A stretch of 64,000 nucleotides of DNA from Longimicrobium sp. (lineage in GTDB: Bacteria > Gemmatimonadota > Gemmatimonadetes > Longimicrobiales > Longimicrobiaceae). The position numbers and the translations under genes are program-made. The notes under the pieces are model-generated. The model worked only from the letters and a program-made list of their open reading frames with translations. It had not been told where the DNA came from and made no database searches. Of this stretch, positions 26,880-36,231 are shown one piece after another (the first letter of the stretch is position 1; each line of letters begins with the position of its first letter). Location of the stretch: contig DASUYB010000104.1 in assembly GCA_036377595.1 (NCBI GenBank), positions 35,604-99,603 on the forward strand. Reading direction: 5' to 3'.

Positions 26880-28412
26880 TTACCGCACGCGGCGGAAGAC
26901 GTACTCCTGCGGGTCCACGAAGTCGGGGCGGACCTGCATGCGGAACGAGTCGGCCTTCCCGCTCGCGTCCACGGTGAAGGTGACGAGGCTGGTGGCCAGG
27001 TAGCGGTCCTGCCACGTGGCGCGGAAGGTGTCGTACTGCCAGTGCGCCAGCTCGCCGCCGATGCCGGGGTTGTGCACCAACTGCAGCCGCAGCGCGCCGT
27101 TCGCCGCCGTCACCCGCGCCTCGCCGAGCACGGGGTTCTGGTACGTGCCCGCGTAGCCATCCAGCGCCAGCGTGGGGCGGGTGCCGGTGACGTGGCCGGC
27201 CTCGGGGTCCGCCGGCGGCTGGCGCAGGCCGAGCTGCACGCGGCTCCAGTCACGCTCCGGGTTGCCCAGCATCCGGTCGATGATCTCCCAGAAGAGCGCC
27301 GAGTACAGCGACTGCTCGTCGTAGTTGGTGAAGATCGCCACGCCGAAGTCCGCCTCGGGGACGAAGCCGGTGTACGACAGCATCCCGTCCATCCCGCCGC
27401 TGTGGTAGACCAGCAGCTTCCCGGAGTAGTCGCGCAGGAACCACCCCATCCCGTACGCCGCGAAGTGCGTGCTGGGGAAGAGGCGCCGCGTGGCCGCGCC
27501 GATCGGGATCGTCGTCTGCGGGTTGCGCAGCTGCAGGATCACCGCGGAGTCCACGATGCGGCGGCCGCCGTACGCGCCGCTGCGCAGCTGCATCCGCAGC
27601 CACTGCGCCCAGTCGCGCACGCTGCTGTTCAGCGCGGCGGCGCCTGGCCCGTTGTCGAGATCGCGGTAGGGCACGGTGACGATGCGCCCGCCGATCTTCG
27701 TGTGCGGCCGCGCCACGTTCTCCATCCCCCGCAGTTGGGAGATGCTGGTCGTGGTGCGCGTCATCCCCAGCGGCTGCAGGAGGCGCGCGCGCAGGAAGTC
27801 CGCCCAGCTCGTCCCCGTGACGGCGGGGATGATCTCGCCCGCGGCCACGAAGAGCACGTTGTTGTAGCCGTACTCGCCGCGGAAGCTGGTGACGGGCTCC
27901 AGGTTGCGGTACGCGGCCAGCACGTCGCGCGTGGAGCGGTCGGACCCGTACCACAGCAGGTCGCCCTGCCAGGTGGCGTAGCCCGCGCGGTGGCCCAGCA
28001 GGTCGCGCACGGTCAGCTCGCGCGTGGCCCACGGGTCGTGCAGCTGGAAGTACGGGAGATACTGCGTCGCGCGGTCGCTCCACCGCAGCTTCCCTTCCCC
28101 CACCAGAAGCCCCAGCGCGGTCGCTGTCACCGCCTTGGTGTTGGATGCGACGGCGAAGACGGTGTTCTCGTCCACCCGCTCGGGCTTGCCGAGCTCGCGC
28201 ACGCCGAAGCCCTTCGCGTAGATCACGCTGTCGTGGCGCACGATGGCCACGGCCAGGCCGGGCACCTCCCAGTCGCGCATGGCCTGCTCGATGTACGCGT
28301 CCAGCCCGCGCAGCGGGTCCGCCGCCTGCGCGCGCAGCGGCAACGCCCACGCGAGCGCGGCGGCGAGGATCGCGAGCAGGCGGATGGAGAGGGGTCGACG
28401 GTGGTGGTTCAT
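26880..28412 (-). CDS. Secreted serine hydrolase, class C beta-lactamase fold
   Basis: 510 residues with a signal peptide (LLAILAAALAWALPLRAQA). Catalytic set: Ser-x-x-Lys in VASNTKAVTA, Tyr-x-Asn in YGYNNVLFVA and the third motif HSGGMDG in LVYHSGGMDGMLS. A C-terminal DUF3471-like domain (LDGYAGTYQNPVLGEARVTA) follows. Homologues are D-amino-acid or ester hydrolases and penicillin-binding-like enzymes of the periplasm; most are not resistance enzymes. Start ATG 28412 has no strong ribosome site. The gene stands alone. Confidence 0.9.
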   Translation of the reverse strand: MNHHRRPLSIRLLAILAAALAWALPLRAQAADPLRGLDAYIEQAMRDWEVPGLAVAIVRHDSVIYAKGFGVRELGKPERVDENTVFAVASNTKAVTATALGLLVGEGKLRWSDRATQYLPYFQLHDPWATRELTVRDLLGHRAGYATWQGDLLWYGSDRSTRDVLAAYRNLEPVTSFRGEYGYNNVLFVAAGEIIPAVTGTSWADFLRARLLQPLGMTRTTTSISQLRGMENVARPHTKIGGRIVTVPYRDLDNGPGAAALNSSVRDWAQWLRMQLRSGAYGGRRIVDSAVILQLRNPQTTIPIGAATRRLFPSTHFAAYGMGWFLRDYSGKLLVYHSGGMDGMLSYTGFVPEADFGVAIFTNYDEQSLYSALFWEIIDRMLGNPERDWSRVQLGLRQPPADPEAGHVTGTRPTLALDGYAGTYQNPVLGEARVTAANGALRLQLVHNPGIGGELAHWQYDTFRATWQDRYLATSLVTFTVDASGKADSFRMQVRPDFVDPQEYVFRRVR

Positions 28413-28574
28413 GGTGATTCTGAGATGGAGATCGTGATCGAATCGCGGGACGGGGACAAGCTAGGGACCGCATGGGATCGGCAACAGCGGGGGATGCGGG
28501 GCGGAGGGTGACATCTCCCACCGTCCGGTGTATTCTTCCCGCCCCTTATCATCAACCTGAACGTTGGACGTGGT

Positions 28575-29017
28575 TTGAGCGAAGAGAACCGCACGCCCGC
28601 GCTGGACGCCGCTGCCGCGCGCGACCTGCTGGACCGCGCGCGCGAGGCGCGCGGGAACGCATACGCGCCCTACAGCAAGTTCCCCGTCGGCGCGGCGCTG
28701 CTGGCCGCCGACGGGCGCGTGTTCACCGGCGTGAACGTGGAGAACGCGTCGTACGGCTTGTGCAACTGCGCCGAGCGCGTGGCCGTGGGGAAGGCGGTGA
28801 GCGAGGGCGTGCGCGACTTCGCCGCCATCGCCGTGATCGGGCCCGAGGACACGGTGGAGTGCAGCCCGTGCGGCGCCTGCCGCCAGGTGCTGTTCGAGTT
28901 CACCCCCGACATGGTGCTGGTGATGCCCGACGGTGCCGGCGTGCGCATGTACTCCGTCCGCGAGCTCCTTCCCGGCGCGTTCGACGCCGCGCGGCTGCCC
29001 GTGCAGGGGACGCCGGT

Positions 29018-29021
<4 letters not shown>
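28575..29021 (+). CDS. cdd: Cytidine deaminase
   Basis: Deaminates cytidine and deoxycytidine to uridine/deoxyuridine in pyrimidine salvage. 148 residues, the size of the homotetrameric class. Zinc and catalytic motifs are complete: NVENASYGLCNCAERVA (first Cys ligand and catalytic Glu) and CSPCGACRQVLFEF (two Cys ligands). The start is TTG 28575; no ATG exists before the conserved AYAPYSKFPVGAAL. It overlaps the next gene by GTGA, forming a salvage operon. Confidence 0.95.
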
Positions 29022-30340
<1,319 letters not shown>

Positions 30341-30392
30341 GAGAAGATTCCCGACGCGGCCCTGGATTGGGCGGCTCGGATGTCGGTCGAGT

Positions 30393-30579
30393 ATGCGAGT
30401 GAACTCGCGGCTACAACTACACGCAGTCCGCCTTCGCGGACATCACATCCGCGCGGACGCGGCGGTGAGTCATCAACGGAAAGTGGCTGCGCATCGCCGA
30501 TGCGCAGCCACTCGTCTTGTCGCCGTTGAAGTCCGCGAAGGCGGACTGTGTGTCTTCGTAGCCGCGAGTTTACTCGCAT
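30393..30579. repeat. Composite nested inverted repeat, family B
   Basis: Left arm GCGAGTGAACTCGCGGCTAC plus AGTCCGCCTTCGCGGAC, right arm GTCCGCGAAGGCGGACT plus GTAGCCGCGAGTTTACTCGC. The centre has a perfect 14-bp hairpin AGTGGCTGCGCATC / GATGCGCAGCCACT with a GCC loop. It lies between convergent pdp and M16 peptidase genes. Confidence 0.8.
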
Positions 30580-30618
30580 TGTCGGATCTACCCGGTGCGA
30601 GCAAGCGCTGGGCACGCA

Positions 30619-33492
30619 TCACTGCGAGCCCAGCGGCGGCGTCTGCTCGGGGTAGAGGGAGACGCGCACGTAGCGGCCGGTGTCGAGGAAGCGCCGCGCC
30701 GCGTCGCGCAGGTCGTCGCTGGTGAGGGTCTGCGACAGCGGCACGGCGGGGATCAGGCGCGGGTCCCAGCCGTACTGGTCGTAGATCATCAGCGCGCCCG
30801 CCCAGTAGCCGTTGTCGCGGATGCTGACCTCGCGCTCGCGGCGCTGCGCCTCGCGCACCTTCTGCAGGTCCTCCGGGCGCACGCCGCTTGCCTTCACCGA
30901 GTCGATCTCCGCGAAGACCACGCGGGTGAGCTCCTCCAGCCGCTCCGGCGCCGCCCCGAAATCCACCGAGAAGCGGTACTCCGGCACCGGGTCGCGCTCC
31001 GCGCCGCCGCTCACGCCCACGCCGTAGGTGCCGCTCAGCTCCTCGCGCAGCCGCTCGCGCAGGCGGATCTCCAGCGCCTCGCCCAGCGTGCGCAGCAGCG
31101 ACACCGTGCGCCGGTCGAACTGCTGCAGCGGGCCGCTGAACACGATGGCCGTGCGCGACCGGGGCTCGATCCCGCGCCGCACCTCGGTGCGCACCACGCC
31201 GGCGGGCGCGCGCATCCCCACGTCGCGGAAGTTCTCCTTCCGTCCCGACGACGGCAGCCCGCCCAGGTAGCGCTCCACCAGCGGGCGGATGGAGTCGGGG
31301 TTGAAGGCGCCCACGATCCAGAAGGTGAAATCTCCCGCGTCGGCGAAGCGCTCGCGGTAGATGGCCAGCGAGCGGTCCAGGCTCAGCGAGTCGAACGTGG
31401 CCGAGGTGAAGGGCCGCGCGCGGAGATGGTGGCCGCTGAGAAGGGCCGTCAGCGTATCGCCGAACGCGCTCTCGGGGCTGGCGCCGCGGTCCCGCAGCGC
31501 CGCCCGCCCGCGCTGGAGATACGCCTGCCACGCGACCGAATCCCGCCGCGGCTGCGTCATGTACAGCCAGACCAGCTGGAACATCGTCTCCGCGTCGCGC
31601 GGGCTGGCGTAGCCGCTCACCGACTCGCCCAGCGCGCCGACCTCGGTCCCCACGCTCACCGCCTTCCCCGCCAGCCGCTTCGACAGGTCCGTCACCGACA
31701 ATCGCCCCACCCCGCCGACCGCCACCGCCGCGCCCGCCGTCTGCGCGTAACGGAAGAGCGAGTCGGGGATCAGTGACGTCCCGCCCGGGCTGCGGCCGGC
31801 CAGGATCATCTCGTCCTGCTTGTAGTCGGTCGGCTTCAACACCACGCGCACGCCGTTCGACAGCCGCCACTCCGTCACCCCGATCTCCGGGGTCCTGCTG
31901 GTGGAGACGATGCGCCCCGGCGCGGGAAGGCGGTCGAGCAGAGGCGCGTCGGAGACTGTGTCGGCGTACGCGGCCAGCGGCGCGCGCGCGACGGAATCGG
32001 CGATCGCCGCCAGCGCCTGCTCGGTGGGGACCCGCGTGGTGTCGGGGGCGACGACGAGGATGCTGCGGTCCGTCGTCGCGAGCGCCGAACGGGCGACGGA
32101 ATCGACCTCGGCCAGGGTGATCCCCGGCATCAGGTCGCGGTTCAGCCGGTACTCGGTGGTGGTGGAGAGGAGCGGGCCGCCGTAGAGGAAGTGCCCCACG
32201 TACCGCCCGGCGAAGTCGCCCGACGTCTCCTTCGTCCGTTCCGCGTAGATCTGCTCCCACTGCCGCAGCAGCTCGGCGCGCGCGCGCGCCAGCTCCGGCG
32301 CGGTGAAGCCGAAGCGCGCCGCGCGGCCGGACTCCGCCAGCAGCGCGGCGAGGCCACGTTCCGCGCCGGCGTCGGGCACCTGCGCGCTCAGGAAGTAGGC
32401 GTCCAGCCGCCGCAGCAGCGAGCCGCGGTACGAGCTGACGTTCAGGAAGGGCGCGTCGGGGCGCTGGGTGATGTCGGTCAGGCGCTGGTCAAGCATCGCC
32501 CCGTACAGCGACTCCACGATCCCCTCGCGGTAAAGGCGCGCGGTGCGGCGGATGCGCGACGGCACGGTGCGCACCACGTCGACCGACGAGCCGGTCGCCT
32601 CGCGGTCGGTGACCACGGAGAAGCGCGTGTCGGCATGGCCAGGAACGCCGAACTCTTGCCGCGGCCGCGGGTTCGGGCGCGCGGCGAGGCGGCCGAAGCG
32701 CTCGCGGATCATCGCCTCCACGCGCTTGGGGTCGAAGTCGCCGACGGCGACCACGGCCATCAGGTCGGGCCGGTACCACGTCTCGTAGAAGCGGCGGACG
32801 GCCTCCACCGGCGCGGTGCGGACGATCTCGGGGTCGCCGATGGGGATGCGCTCGGCGTAGCGGCTCCCGGCGAAGAGCACGGGAAACTGCTTGTCGCGGA
32901 TGCGCGCGCCGGCGCCGCGGCCCAGGCGCCACTCCTCCACCACCACGCCGCGCTCCTTGCGCACCTCGGCGGTGTCGAACGAGATGGCGCCGGCCCAGTC
33001 CTCCAGGATGTCCAGCCCGCGCTCCAGCACGCCCGCGGTGTCGGTGGGGAGGGTGAGCATGTACACGGTCTCGTCGAACCCCGTGTACGCGTTCACGTCC
33101 GGCCCGAAGCGCATCCCCACGCGCTCGAGGAAGTTGACGATCTCCTGCCCGGCGAAGCGGCGCGTGCCGTTGAACGCCATGTGCTCCACCACGTGCGCCA
33201 GCCCGCGCTGGTCCGGGTCCTCGAGCACGGAGCCGGCGTTCACCACGAGCCGCAGCTCGGCGCGCTTCGGCGGCTCGGCATTGCGGCGCACGTAGTACGT
33301 CAGCCCGTTCGGTAGCCGCCCGACGACCACGCTGGTGTCGTTCGGCAGCAGCGAGTCCGCCGCGGCGGCGCGCGGCCGTGCGGGCGCCGTCGTCGTCCGC
33401 TGCGCGTCAGCCGTGGACGCGGCCAGCACCATCGCCGCAGCGAGGGCGGGAAGGATTCGGGAGATCGGGGTGATCCGGGTGATGATTCGCAC
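30619..33492 (-). CDS. Secreted M16 family zinc metallopeptidase (pitrilysin-like)
   Basis: 957 residues from GTG 33492, chosen because it opens a signal peptide (RILPALAAAMVLAASTADA-Q); the frame extends to 33603 without one. Two M16 halves are present. The first has the inverted zinc motif HVVEH (about 100-104) with the distal Glu in EVRKERGVVVEEW. The second half (from about residue 500) lacks the zinc motif and carries the R/Y substrate-clamp region (LREELSGTYGVGVSG). The enzyme probably degrades peptides in the periplasm. It is monocistronic. Confidence 0.92.
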   Translation of the reverse strand: MRIITRITPISRILPALAAAMVLAASTADAQRTTTAPARPRAAAADSLLPNDTSVVVGRLPNGLTYYVRRNAEPPKRAELRLVVNAGSVLEDPDQRGLAHVVEHMAFNGTRRFAGQEIVNFLERVGMRFGPDVNAYTGFDETVYMLTLPTDTAGVLERGLDILEDWAGAISFDTAEVRKERGVVVEEWRLGRGAGARIRDKQFPVLFAGSRYAERIPIGDPEIVRTAPVEAVRRFYETWYRPDLMAVVAVGDFDPKRVEAMIRERFGRLAARPNPRPRQEFGVPGHADTRFSVVTDREATGSSVDVVRTVPSRIRRTARLYREGIVESLYGAMLDQRLTDITQRPDAPFLNVSSYRGSLLRRLDAYFLSAQVPDAGAERGLAALLAESGRAARFGFTAPELARARAELLRQWEQIYAERTKETSGDFAGRYVGHFLYGGPLLSTTTEYRLNRDLMPGITLAEVDSVARSALATTDRSILVVAPDTTRVPTEQALAAIADSVARAPLAAYADTVSDAPLLDRLPAPGRIVSTSRTPEIGVTEWRLSNGVRVVLKPTDYKQDEMILAGRSPGGTSLIPDSLFRYAQTAGAAVAVGGVGRLSVTDLSKRLAGKAVSVGTEVGALGESVSGYASPRDAETMFQLVWLYMTQPRRDSVAWQAYLQRGRAALRDRGASPESAFGDTLTALLSGHHLRARPFTSATFDSLSLDRSLAIYRERFADAGDFTFWIVGAFNPDSIRPLVERYLGGLPSSGRKENFRDVGMRAPAGVVRTEVRRGIEPRSRTAIVFSGPLQQFDRRTVSLLRTLGEALEIRLRERLREELSGTYGVGVSGGAERDPVPEYRFSVDFGAAPERLEELTRVVFAEIDSVKASGVRPEDLQKVREAQRREREVSIRDNGYWAGALMIYDQYGWDPRLIPAVPLSQTLTSDDLRDAARRFLDTGRYVRVSLYPEQTPPLGSQ

Positions 33493-33665
33493 TGCGCTAC
33501 GTTTCAGGTGATGGTTCGTCCGCGGGCGTTGCCGGGCGAATGAATTCGCGGCAGATTCAGCCTGAATGCCCATTCGGGAGCAAGATGCTCGGAAACGGCG
33601 CAAAACCTAGATGTGCGCGCGCAACCTGCACGTCCAGAGCCGCCGAACCCAGCAGCTTGCGCGGG

Positions 33666-33689
33666 TAACTGACAGTAGAACTGACAGCC
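33666..33689. repeat. Candidate left attachment site
   Basis: AACTGACAGTAGAACTGACAG shares a 12-bp exact core (AACTGACAGTAG) with the site beside the integrase, then diverges by one inserted base and one substitution. The 326-bp gap 33493-33818 also holds a CCCGCCGG/CCGGCGGG hairpin (33694-33715) and a partial copy of the GGGGACAAGCCCC repeat seen at 34473 and 35141. Confidence 0.5.
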
Positions 33690-33818
33690 AGAGCCCGCCG
33701 GAATCCCCGGCGGGCTCCAATCATCCGGGGGCTAATCTGCCCGGAAAATCGTCATCAGGCTTCGGGGAGACAAGCCCCCCGCTTCGCCAGCCCGTGGCGG
33801 AGTGTCGCAAACAAGCTT

Positions 33819-34385
33819 CTAATTCTCTTCGCCCGGATACAACTGGTTTACGGCGTCGGCCACTATATGCAGAACGGTCCAATGCATTGGGACGAGTTGC
33901 CACGAGCCGTGTGCAAGCTCGTTCCTAAAGGTCCGTACCATCTCGGCCACATCGCGGAGCCATGCATCCGCAGCTTGGTCGTCAGTTGGGTCCCCGCCGA
34001 TCAACGTCCACTGTTTGAACAAGCGTCCTTTAAGAAGGCCCGTGTCAAGGGCCTCTGTAAGGAGTTCCGCGAATGAGGGCCGACGCTTTCTGCTCCTGAC
34101 CAGACGCTCCCGCAAAGCCCATTCAAGAGTTGCGTACGCCTGTTGCTGGCTCAGCATCGTGAAACGGTAGACGAACCACGAATAGACGCCAAGATGAAGT
34201 GCCGTGATAAAGTGTTCGCGGATTTGCTCGGGCACGGCGTCGTTGAGTTGGACGCGGGTAGCGTATCGATGGAAGTCCTCTAGGGTAACCGGCCGCGTTT
34301 CTCCCGTTTCCGTATTCAAAAGTGCGCCTACGCTTCTGCTGTCGGGCGCAAGGAGCTCGTCCACAGATTTCAATGTCTCCGGCAT
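33819..34385 (-). CDS. Hypothetical HEPN-like protein
   Basis: 188 residues from ATG 34385 (MPETLKSVDELLAPDSRSVG); an in-frame GTG at 34442 would add 19. Helical, soluble. The C-terminal third contains EMVRTFRNELAHGSWQLV: RNELAH fits the R-x4-6-H signature of HEPN nucleases and nucleotide-binding HEPN proteins, with the typical polar residue after Arg. HEPN proteins are frequent in toxin and defence modules, which fits an accessory element, but similarity is limited to this motif. It is the last gene of the minus-strand cargo near the left end. Confidence 0.6.
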   Translation of the reverse strand: MPETLKSVDELLAPDSRSVGALLNTETGETRPVTLEDFHRYATRVQLNDAVPEQIREHFITALHLGVYSWFVYRFTMLSQQQAYATLEWALRERLVRSRKRRPSFAELLTEALDTGLLKGRLFKQWTLIGGDPTDDQAADAWLRDVAEMVRTFRNELAHGSWQLVPMHWTVLHIVADAVNQLYPGEEN

Positions 34386-34472
34386 CTTCGGCTTGGTCTT
34401 TCTGAGGCTTGGGGGGGATCTGGCTTTTTGTATACGGGGCACAGCGGGGCGGACGAATAATAAACGTACCGG

Positions 34473-34541
34473 GCTCCAAAATCCAAAAATCGGAAAGGCG
34501 GGCCGGGCTCGGGGGGGACAAGCCCCCCACTCGCCCGCCGC
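34473..34541. repeat. Element-internal repeat with GGGGGGG-ACAAG-CCCCCC hairpin (copy 1)
   Basis: Shares GCTCCAAAATC...CGGAA.GGCGGGC and CTCGGGGGGGACAAGCCCCC with 35141-35195; a partial third copy is at 33769-33795. On the minus strand it is a nested hairpin followed by ATTTTGG, so it may terminate the preceding gene. Confidence 0.7.
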
Positions 34542-34550
34542 GCTGGTTTT

Positions 34551-35114
34551 TCAGGGCTGGACCGCTTCGTCCTGTAGCCAGCCGGGGAGCGTGTCGCTGT
34601 GCGTCCGTAGGTACTCCGTCAACGCCGTCGTGAGCGCTTCCCGCGCGGCTGTCCGGTGCTCGGCCGGAAGGTCGGCGACGGCGAGCCCAAGCCCGACAAC
34701 GCTTGGATGCGGTGCCTTTGCTCCCTGCGCGTAGGACAGCGCGGCCAATGGCTCCCACGTCTCCGGCGAAACCATATCGACGCTGGAGATGATCCCGTTT
34801 AACGCATCCATCGGGACGCCGGTGTCCTGCGCTACTCCCGCAATCCCGCGCGGGTGAACCCATGCCGCGCGACGGATGGCGAACCGTACGGTTTCCGTCA
34901 CCGCTACGGCGTGGATGAAAACCAAATGCTCCGGATCTTCTGGCTCGGGATTCACCTCCGCGAGCCAGGGCGGCGGCGCTATGCTGCGCTTGCGGTAGAT
35001 GCCCGCGAGGGCGGCCAGCAGCTCAGCCCGCGCGCTATCGCGCTCATCTTCCGGAATGTCCGCCACGATATCCCCAACCAGCTCCCGGCGAAGGCGCTCC
35101 CGTTCTTCCGCCAT
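34551..35114 (-). CDS. Hypothetical protein with HTH-like segment
   Basis: 187 residues from ATG 35114; an in-frame TTG at 35147 lies inside the neighbouring repeat and is less likely. Acidic/basic N-terminal helix (MAEERERLRRELVGDIVADI), then a segment GIAGVAQDTGVPMDALNGII that resembles a Cro/XRE-type helix-turn-helix, then a helical C-terminus. A DNA-binding role for the element is possible but unproven. It is flanked on both sides by copies of the element-internal repeat. Confidence 0.55.
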   Translation of the reverse strand: MAEERERLRRELVGDIVADIPEDERDSARAELLAALAGIYRKRSIAPPPWLAEVNPEPEDPEHLVFIHAVAVTETVRFAIRRAAWVHPRGIAGVAQDTGVPMDALNGIISSVDMVSPETWEPLAALSYAQGAKAPHPSVVGLGLAVADLPAEHRTAAREALTTALTEYLRTHSDTLPGWLQDEAVQP

Positions 35115-35140
35115 ACTATCTCGTCGCTCCGGTGAATGTG

Positions 35141-35195
35141 GCTCCAAAATCGGAACGGCGGGCTCGGGGGGGACAAGCCCCCCGCTCGCCCGCCG
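35141..35195. repeat. Element-internal repeat with GGGGGGG-ACAAG-CCCCCC hairpin (copy 2)
   Basis: Near-identical to 34473-34541 apart from an 8-bp and a 4-bp difference (short form). Together the two copies bracket the 187-residue ORF, like a small cassette. Confidence 0.7.
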
Positions 35196-35258
35196 AAGGT
35201 GTAGCGCTTTCTCGGGCGTGCCCCGACTTGCCCCGTCTGCGGATGCACCTTCTCGCGT

Positions 35259-35492
35259 TCACCCACCGCTGACGATCAGCGTCCGTCGCAAACACCACGG
35301 CTCCAGCGGAGGGTCGGGTGCGCAAGGCTCTGCCTGTGTGATCCGCCTGCGAAGCGCGGCAGCGCGGAGGTCGAGATCTCGCACGTCATCGTCGTTCCCC
35401 GGCTCCAGCAGAGCACGCGCAATTTCACGCGCGAGCGCCGCCAACTCCGCGCGTAACGTTTCCACGGACTCGTGTTCCGCGCCCCCACTCAC
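35259..35492 (-). CDS. Small hypothetical protein
   Basis: 77 residues from GTG 35492, which lies 1 nt beyond the end of the preceding gene. An alpha-helical, charged middle (ETLRAELAALAREIARALLE and VRDLDLRAAALRRRITQAE) suggests a helical hairpin. No family recognised. It is the last member of a string of abutting minus-strand genes (36863 to 35259). Confidence 0.45.
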   Translation of the reverse strand: MSGGAEHESVETLRAELAALAREIARALLEPGNDDDVRDLDLRAAALRRRITQAEPCAPDPPLEPWCLRRTLIVSGG

Positions 35493-35493
35493 G

Positions 35494-35676
35494 CTACAGC
35501 CCCGATCCGTAGAAACCGTCGCGGCCGAGCGGGGGCAACTCGCGGAGCAACCGGTCCAACCACTCTCTTTCCGCGCGTCTGTCCCGATCCCTTTTCGCAT
35601 GCACGCTTACAGGCTCAGGCGGAAGCGCATCTTCGGGCGTGGCGGCTAAAGCCTGATTCTTCCTTATGCGTCTCAA
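35494..35676 (-). CDS. Small basic hypothetical protein
   Basis: 60 residues from TTG 35676, overlapping the previous stop as TTGA, which argues for coupled translation. Basic N-terminus (RRIRKNQALA) and a helix HAKRDRDRRAEREWLDRLL. No family recognised. Its position directly after the sigma-region-2-like gene suggests a functional partnership, but that is only inference. Confidence 0.45.
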   Translation of the reverse strand: MRRIRKNQALAATPEDALPPEPVSVHAKRDRDRRAEREWLDRLLRELPPLGRDGFYGSGL

Positions 35677-35972
35677 TACGGCGTCCAGTCGGGGTCCGAT
35701 GCCACTTCCCGCGCGAAGCGCTTTAGACGCTCATGTAGCGGAACGGTGGCAGGTATTCGCTCGTCCGGATCAAGGGCGCGAATGAACACCGTCCCAAGGC
35801 GATTCTCCGCCTCATGAGGGTCAAGCCCTGCATCTTCCAGCTCCCGCCTCACCGGCTCACGCCAACGCGTGTAGATGGCTAGGAACGTTTCGCCGTCGTC
35901 GTCTGCCGGTTCACCAATGCATCGGCGCAGCAGTTCGTCGTCGGAAAAACCGTCAAGTGGTGCGTGGGTCAT
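35673..35972 (-). CDS. Sigma-70 region-2-only protein
   Basis: 99 residues from ATG 35972 (MTHAPLDGFSDDELLRRCIG). It aligns by eye with region 2 of ECF sigma factors: SDDELLRRC, FLAIYTRWREPVRRELEDAG, LDPHEAENRLGTVFIRAL and LHERLKRFAREVASD correspond to regions 2.1-2.4. There is no region 4, which makes it about half the length of a normal ECF factor. It could be a split sigma factor, a sigma-domain adaptor or a decoy. It is coupled downstream to a 60-residue basic protein. Confidence 0.6.
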   Translation of the reverse strand: MTHAPLDGFSDDELLRRCIGEPADDDGETFLAIYTRWREPVRRELEDAGLDPHEAENRLGTVFIRALDPDERIPATVPLHERLKRFAREVASDPDWTPY

Positions 35973-36231
35973 GGGAGGGCGCAGCCATAAAGCCAGAGTT
36001 GCATTCAACGCGGGAGGAAGGGATCGCCCAGCCCTGGTGTGTACCGTCAGGACGTAGCTGGAACAGCCGAGCCCTCAGCACCAGACGACCCCCAATCAAG
36101 CCCCCACTCTCGGCGAACCGCTCTCCATCCGGTCGGAGCATGCGGACAACAGCCGCAACGAGCCCTGCACCGGCCCACCATGTTAGCTGAGCGGCGCGAG
36201 AGACGCGGACGGCTACGAGTGGCGGAATCAG
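35953..36231 (-). CDS. Possible small membrane protein with CTG start
   Basis: The open frame starts, if CTG 36231 is used, as a CTGA overlap with the upstream stop and encodes about 92 residues; the first ATG is at 36141 (62 residues). The frame contains a hydrophobic helix (LTWWAGAGLVAAVVRML) directly ahead of the ATG that reads like real protein, then GGRLVLRARLFQLRPDG. It overlaps the next gene by 20 nt. The start is uncertain. Confidence 0.35.
   Translation of the reverse strand: MIPPLVAVRVSRAAQLTWWAGAGLVAAVVRMLRPDGERFAESGGLIGGRLVLRARLFQLRPDGTHQGWAIPSSRVECNSGFMAAPSHDPRTT

Noticed and set aside
26880..28412. Class C beta-lactamase as an antibiotic-resistance gene
   Set aside because: The motifs (SNTK, YNN, HSGG) and the C-terminal DUF3471-like domain fit the large esterase/peptidase-like branch, not AmpC, which has KTG as third motif.
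33604..33666. tRNA gene as integration target at the left edge
   Set aside because: No cloverleaf or TTCGANTC-type T-arm could be found at either end of the element.
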